NCBI RefSeq assembly: GCF_000185905.1
Contig: NC_014923.1
Location: 496,001 to 560,000, forward strand
DNA from: Mesorhizobium ciceri biovar biserrulae WSM1271
GTDB lineage: Bacteria > Pseudomonadota > Alphaproteobacteria > Rhizobiales > Rhizobiaceae
DNA length: 64,000 nucleotides
Direction: 5' to 3'
Shown: piece by piece, positions 63,672 to 64,000 of the stretch
How positions within the stretch are numbered: the stretch's first letter is position 1
Layout: every line of letters begins with the position of its first letter
Notes under the pieces: model-generated
The model's input: only the letters and a program-made list of their open reading frames with translations
What the model was told of the DNA's origin: nothing
The model's database searches: none
Translations under genes and position numbers: made by a program

Positions 63672-63981
63672 TCCCCTTTGCCAATAATGTGTCACTCTTT
63701 GCCTTCCGCCGGGCAGCGTGTCAATCGCGCAACAAAATGCCGCCACCTTTCGGCAGCAGGCCGGTCACGGCGGTATGTCGATGGCCATCACCGCCTCCAC
63801 GGAAGGAACGCTGATGGCATTCCAACTTGCCCATCGTTTTCGGATGATTAACAAAAAGGGCAATTATGTAACTGACAACCCCGCTCTTATTGGCGCTGGC
63901 TGTCAGGAAAGATCTGCCTGCGCCTTGCCCTTGCCGATAACCTTTGCTTGCCTACTGTCCCGACCATGAGAGGAGGCAAAC
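63672..63981. other. 310-bp upstream region of the RiPP-precursor-like gene
   Basis: The minus-strand promoter of the small gene should lie here. The 17-mer CGCCACCTTTCGGCAGC at 63741-63757 is an exact repeat of the terminator loop region at 63528-63544, so this may be a degenerate second unit. Open frames on either strand (63718-63969 plus, 63721-63834 minus) have no support. Confidence 0.45.
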
Positions 63982-64000
63982 ATGGAACGGCTTTACCCGG
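63982..64000 (+). CDS. Start of a gene cut by the window end
   Basis: ATG 63982 follows a strong RBS, AGAGGAGGCAAAC, at ideal spacing, and the first codons read MERLYP. Too little is present to name the product. Confidence 0.55.

Noticed and set aside
63721..63834. A 37-codon minus-strand frame upstream of the RiPP-like gene, considered as a second precursor
   Set aside because: It has no leader motif like the first gene and no clear RBS; only the terminator-like repeat is shared.
1..64000. CRISPR arrays, tRNA or rRNA genes, transposases and prophage genes
   Set aside because: No regularly spaced repeats, no clover-leaf or rRNA sequence and no transposase or integrase motif could be recognised; the repeats present are short palindromic intergenic elements.

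Overview
The window is high-GC chromosomal DNA that reads as a member of the Rhizobiales, most probably Mesorhizobium or a close Phyllobacteriaceae relative. The reasons are the accD/folC-trxA-addAB neighbourhood, the block chvI-chvG-hprK-EIIA(Man)-HPr-ahcY next to pckA, the his operon followed by hslV/DUF2585/hslU, and an iolY-iolR-iolC-iolD-iolE-DUF3329-iolB locus as known in Sinorhizobium. Species is inference; no rRNA or tRNA gene was seen.

Layout. 1-5.4 kb: tail of folC, a VapBC-type toxin-antitoxin pair, a small cupin, trxA and addA. 5.4-13.4 kb: a tightly overlapping minus-strand operon of addB, a MurU-like nucleotidyltransferase, a TsaE-AmgK-like fusion and a DivL-like sensor kinase whose phosphoacceptor histidine is a tyrosine. 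13.5-20.9 kb: ahcY, HPr, EIIA, HprK and ChvG/ChvI, with pckA divergent. 21-22.8 kb: arfB, a BON-LysM protein and alkB. 22.7-28.6 kb: coaA and the his genes E, F, A, H, B, interleaved with an arginase-like protein, DUF1330 and DUF2628. 28.9-34.2 kb: hslV, a GNAT, a frameshifted membrane protein, DUF2585, hslU and DUF1402. 34.4-43.4 kb: mocF/E/D-like oxygenase genes divergent from a LacI regulator, an inositol/rhizopine-type ABC importer, an inositol dehydrogenase and an SDR. 43.7-46.5 kb: an aromatic leader peptide plus terminator before a class I DAHP synthase, then a LysE exporter divergent from a WYL regulator. 46.5-54.9 kb: the inositol catabolic locus. 55-57.5 kb: DUF1045-phnM-phnN. 57.5-63 kb: a second sugar ABC system and a LacI regulator. 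63-64 kb: mostly non-coding, with a 30-codon RiPP-precursor-like gene and the first codons of another gene.

How the genes work together. The 34-55 kb part looks like one nutritional island: uptake of a cyclitol, possible oxidative demethylation by MocDEF (as proposed for methylated rhizopine), dehydrogenation by IolG/IolY, and IolE-IolD-IolB-IolC conversion to dihydroxyacetone phosphate and malonate semialdehyde. Candidate IolR sites (GGAA-N6-TTCC or near matches) lie before iolC, and related sequence lies before the ABC operon; a second repeated motif (ATGATAGA) flanks the LacI gene. The 13-21 kb block joins envelope/acid sensing (ChvGI), a regulatory PTS without sugar permease, and gluconeogenesis (PckA).

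The most notable less-described items are the probable transcription attenuator before the DAHP synthase gene (43707-43840), the orphan RiPP-precursor-like gene with its own terminator (63522-63671), the arginase-like protein inside the his operon that lacks one metal ligand, and a perfect 11-bp inverted repeat in front of the WYL regulator.
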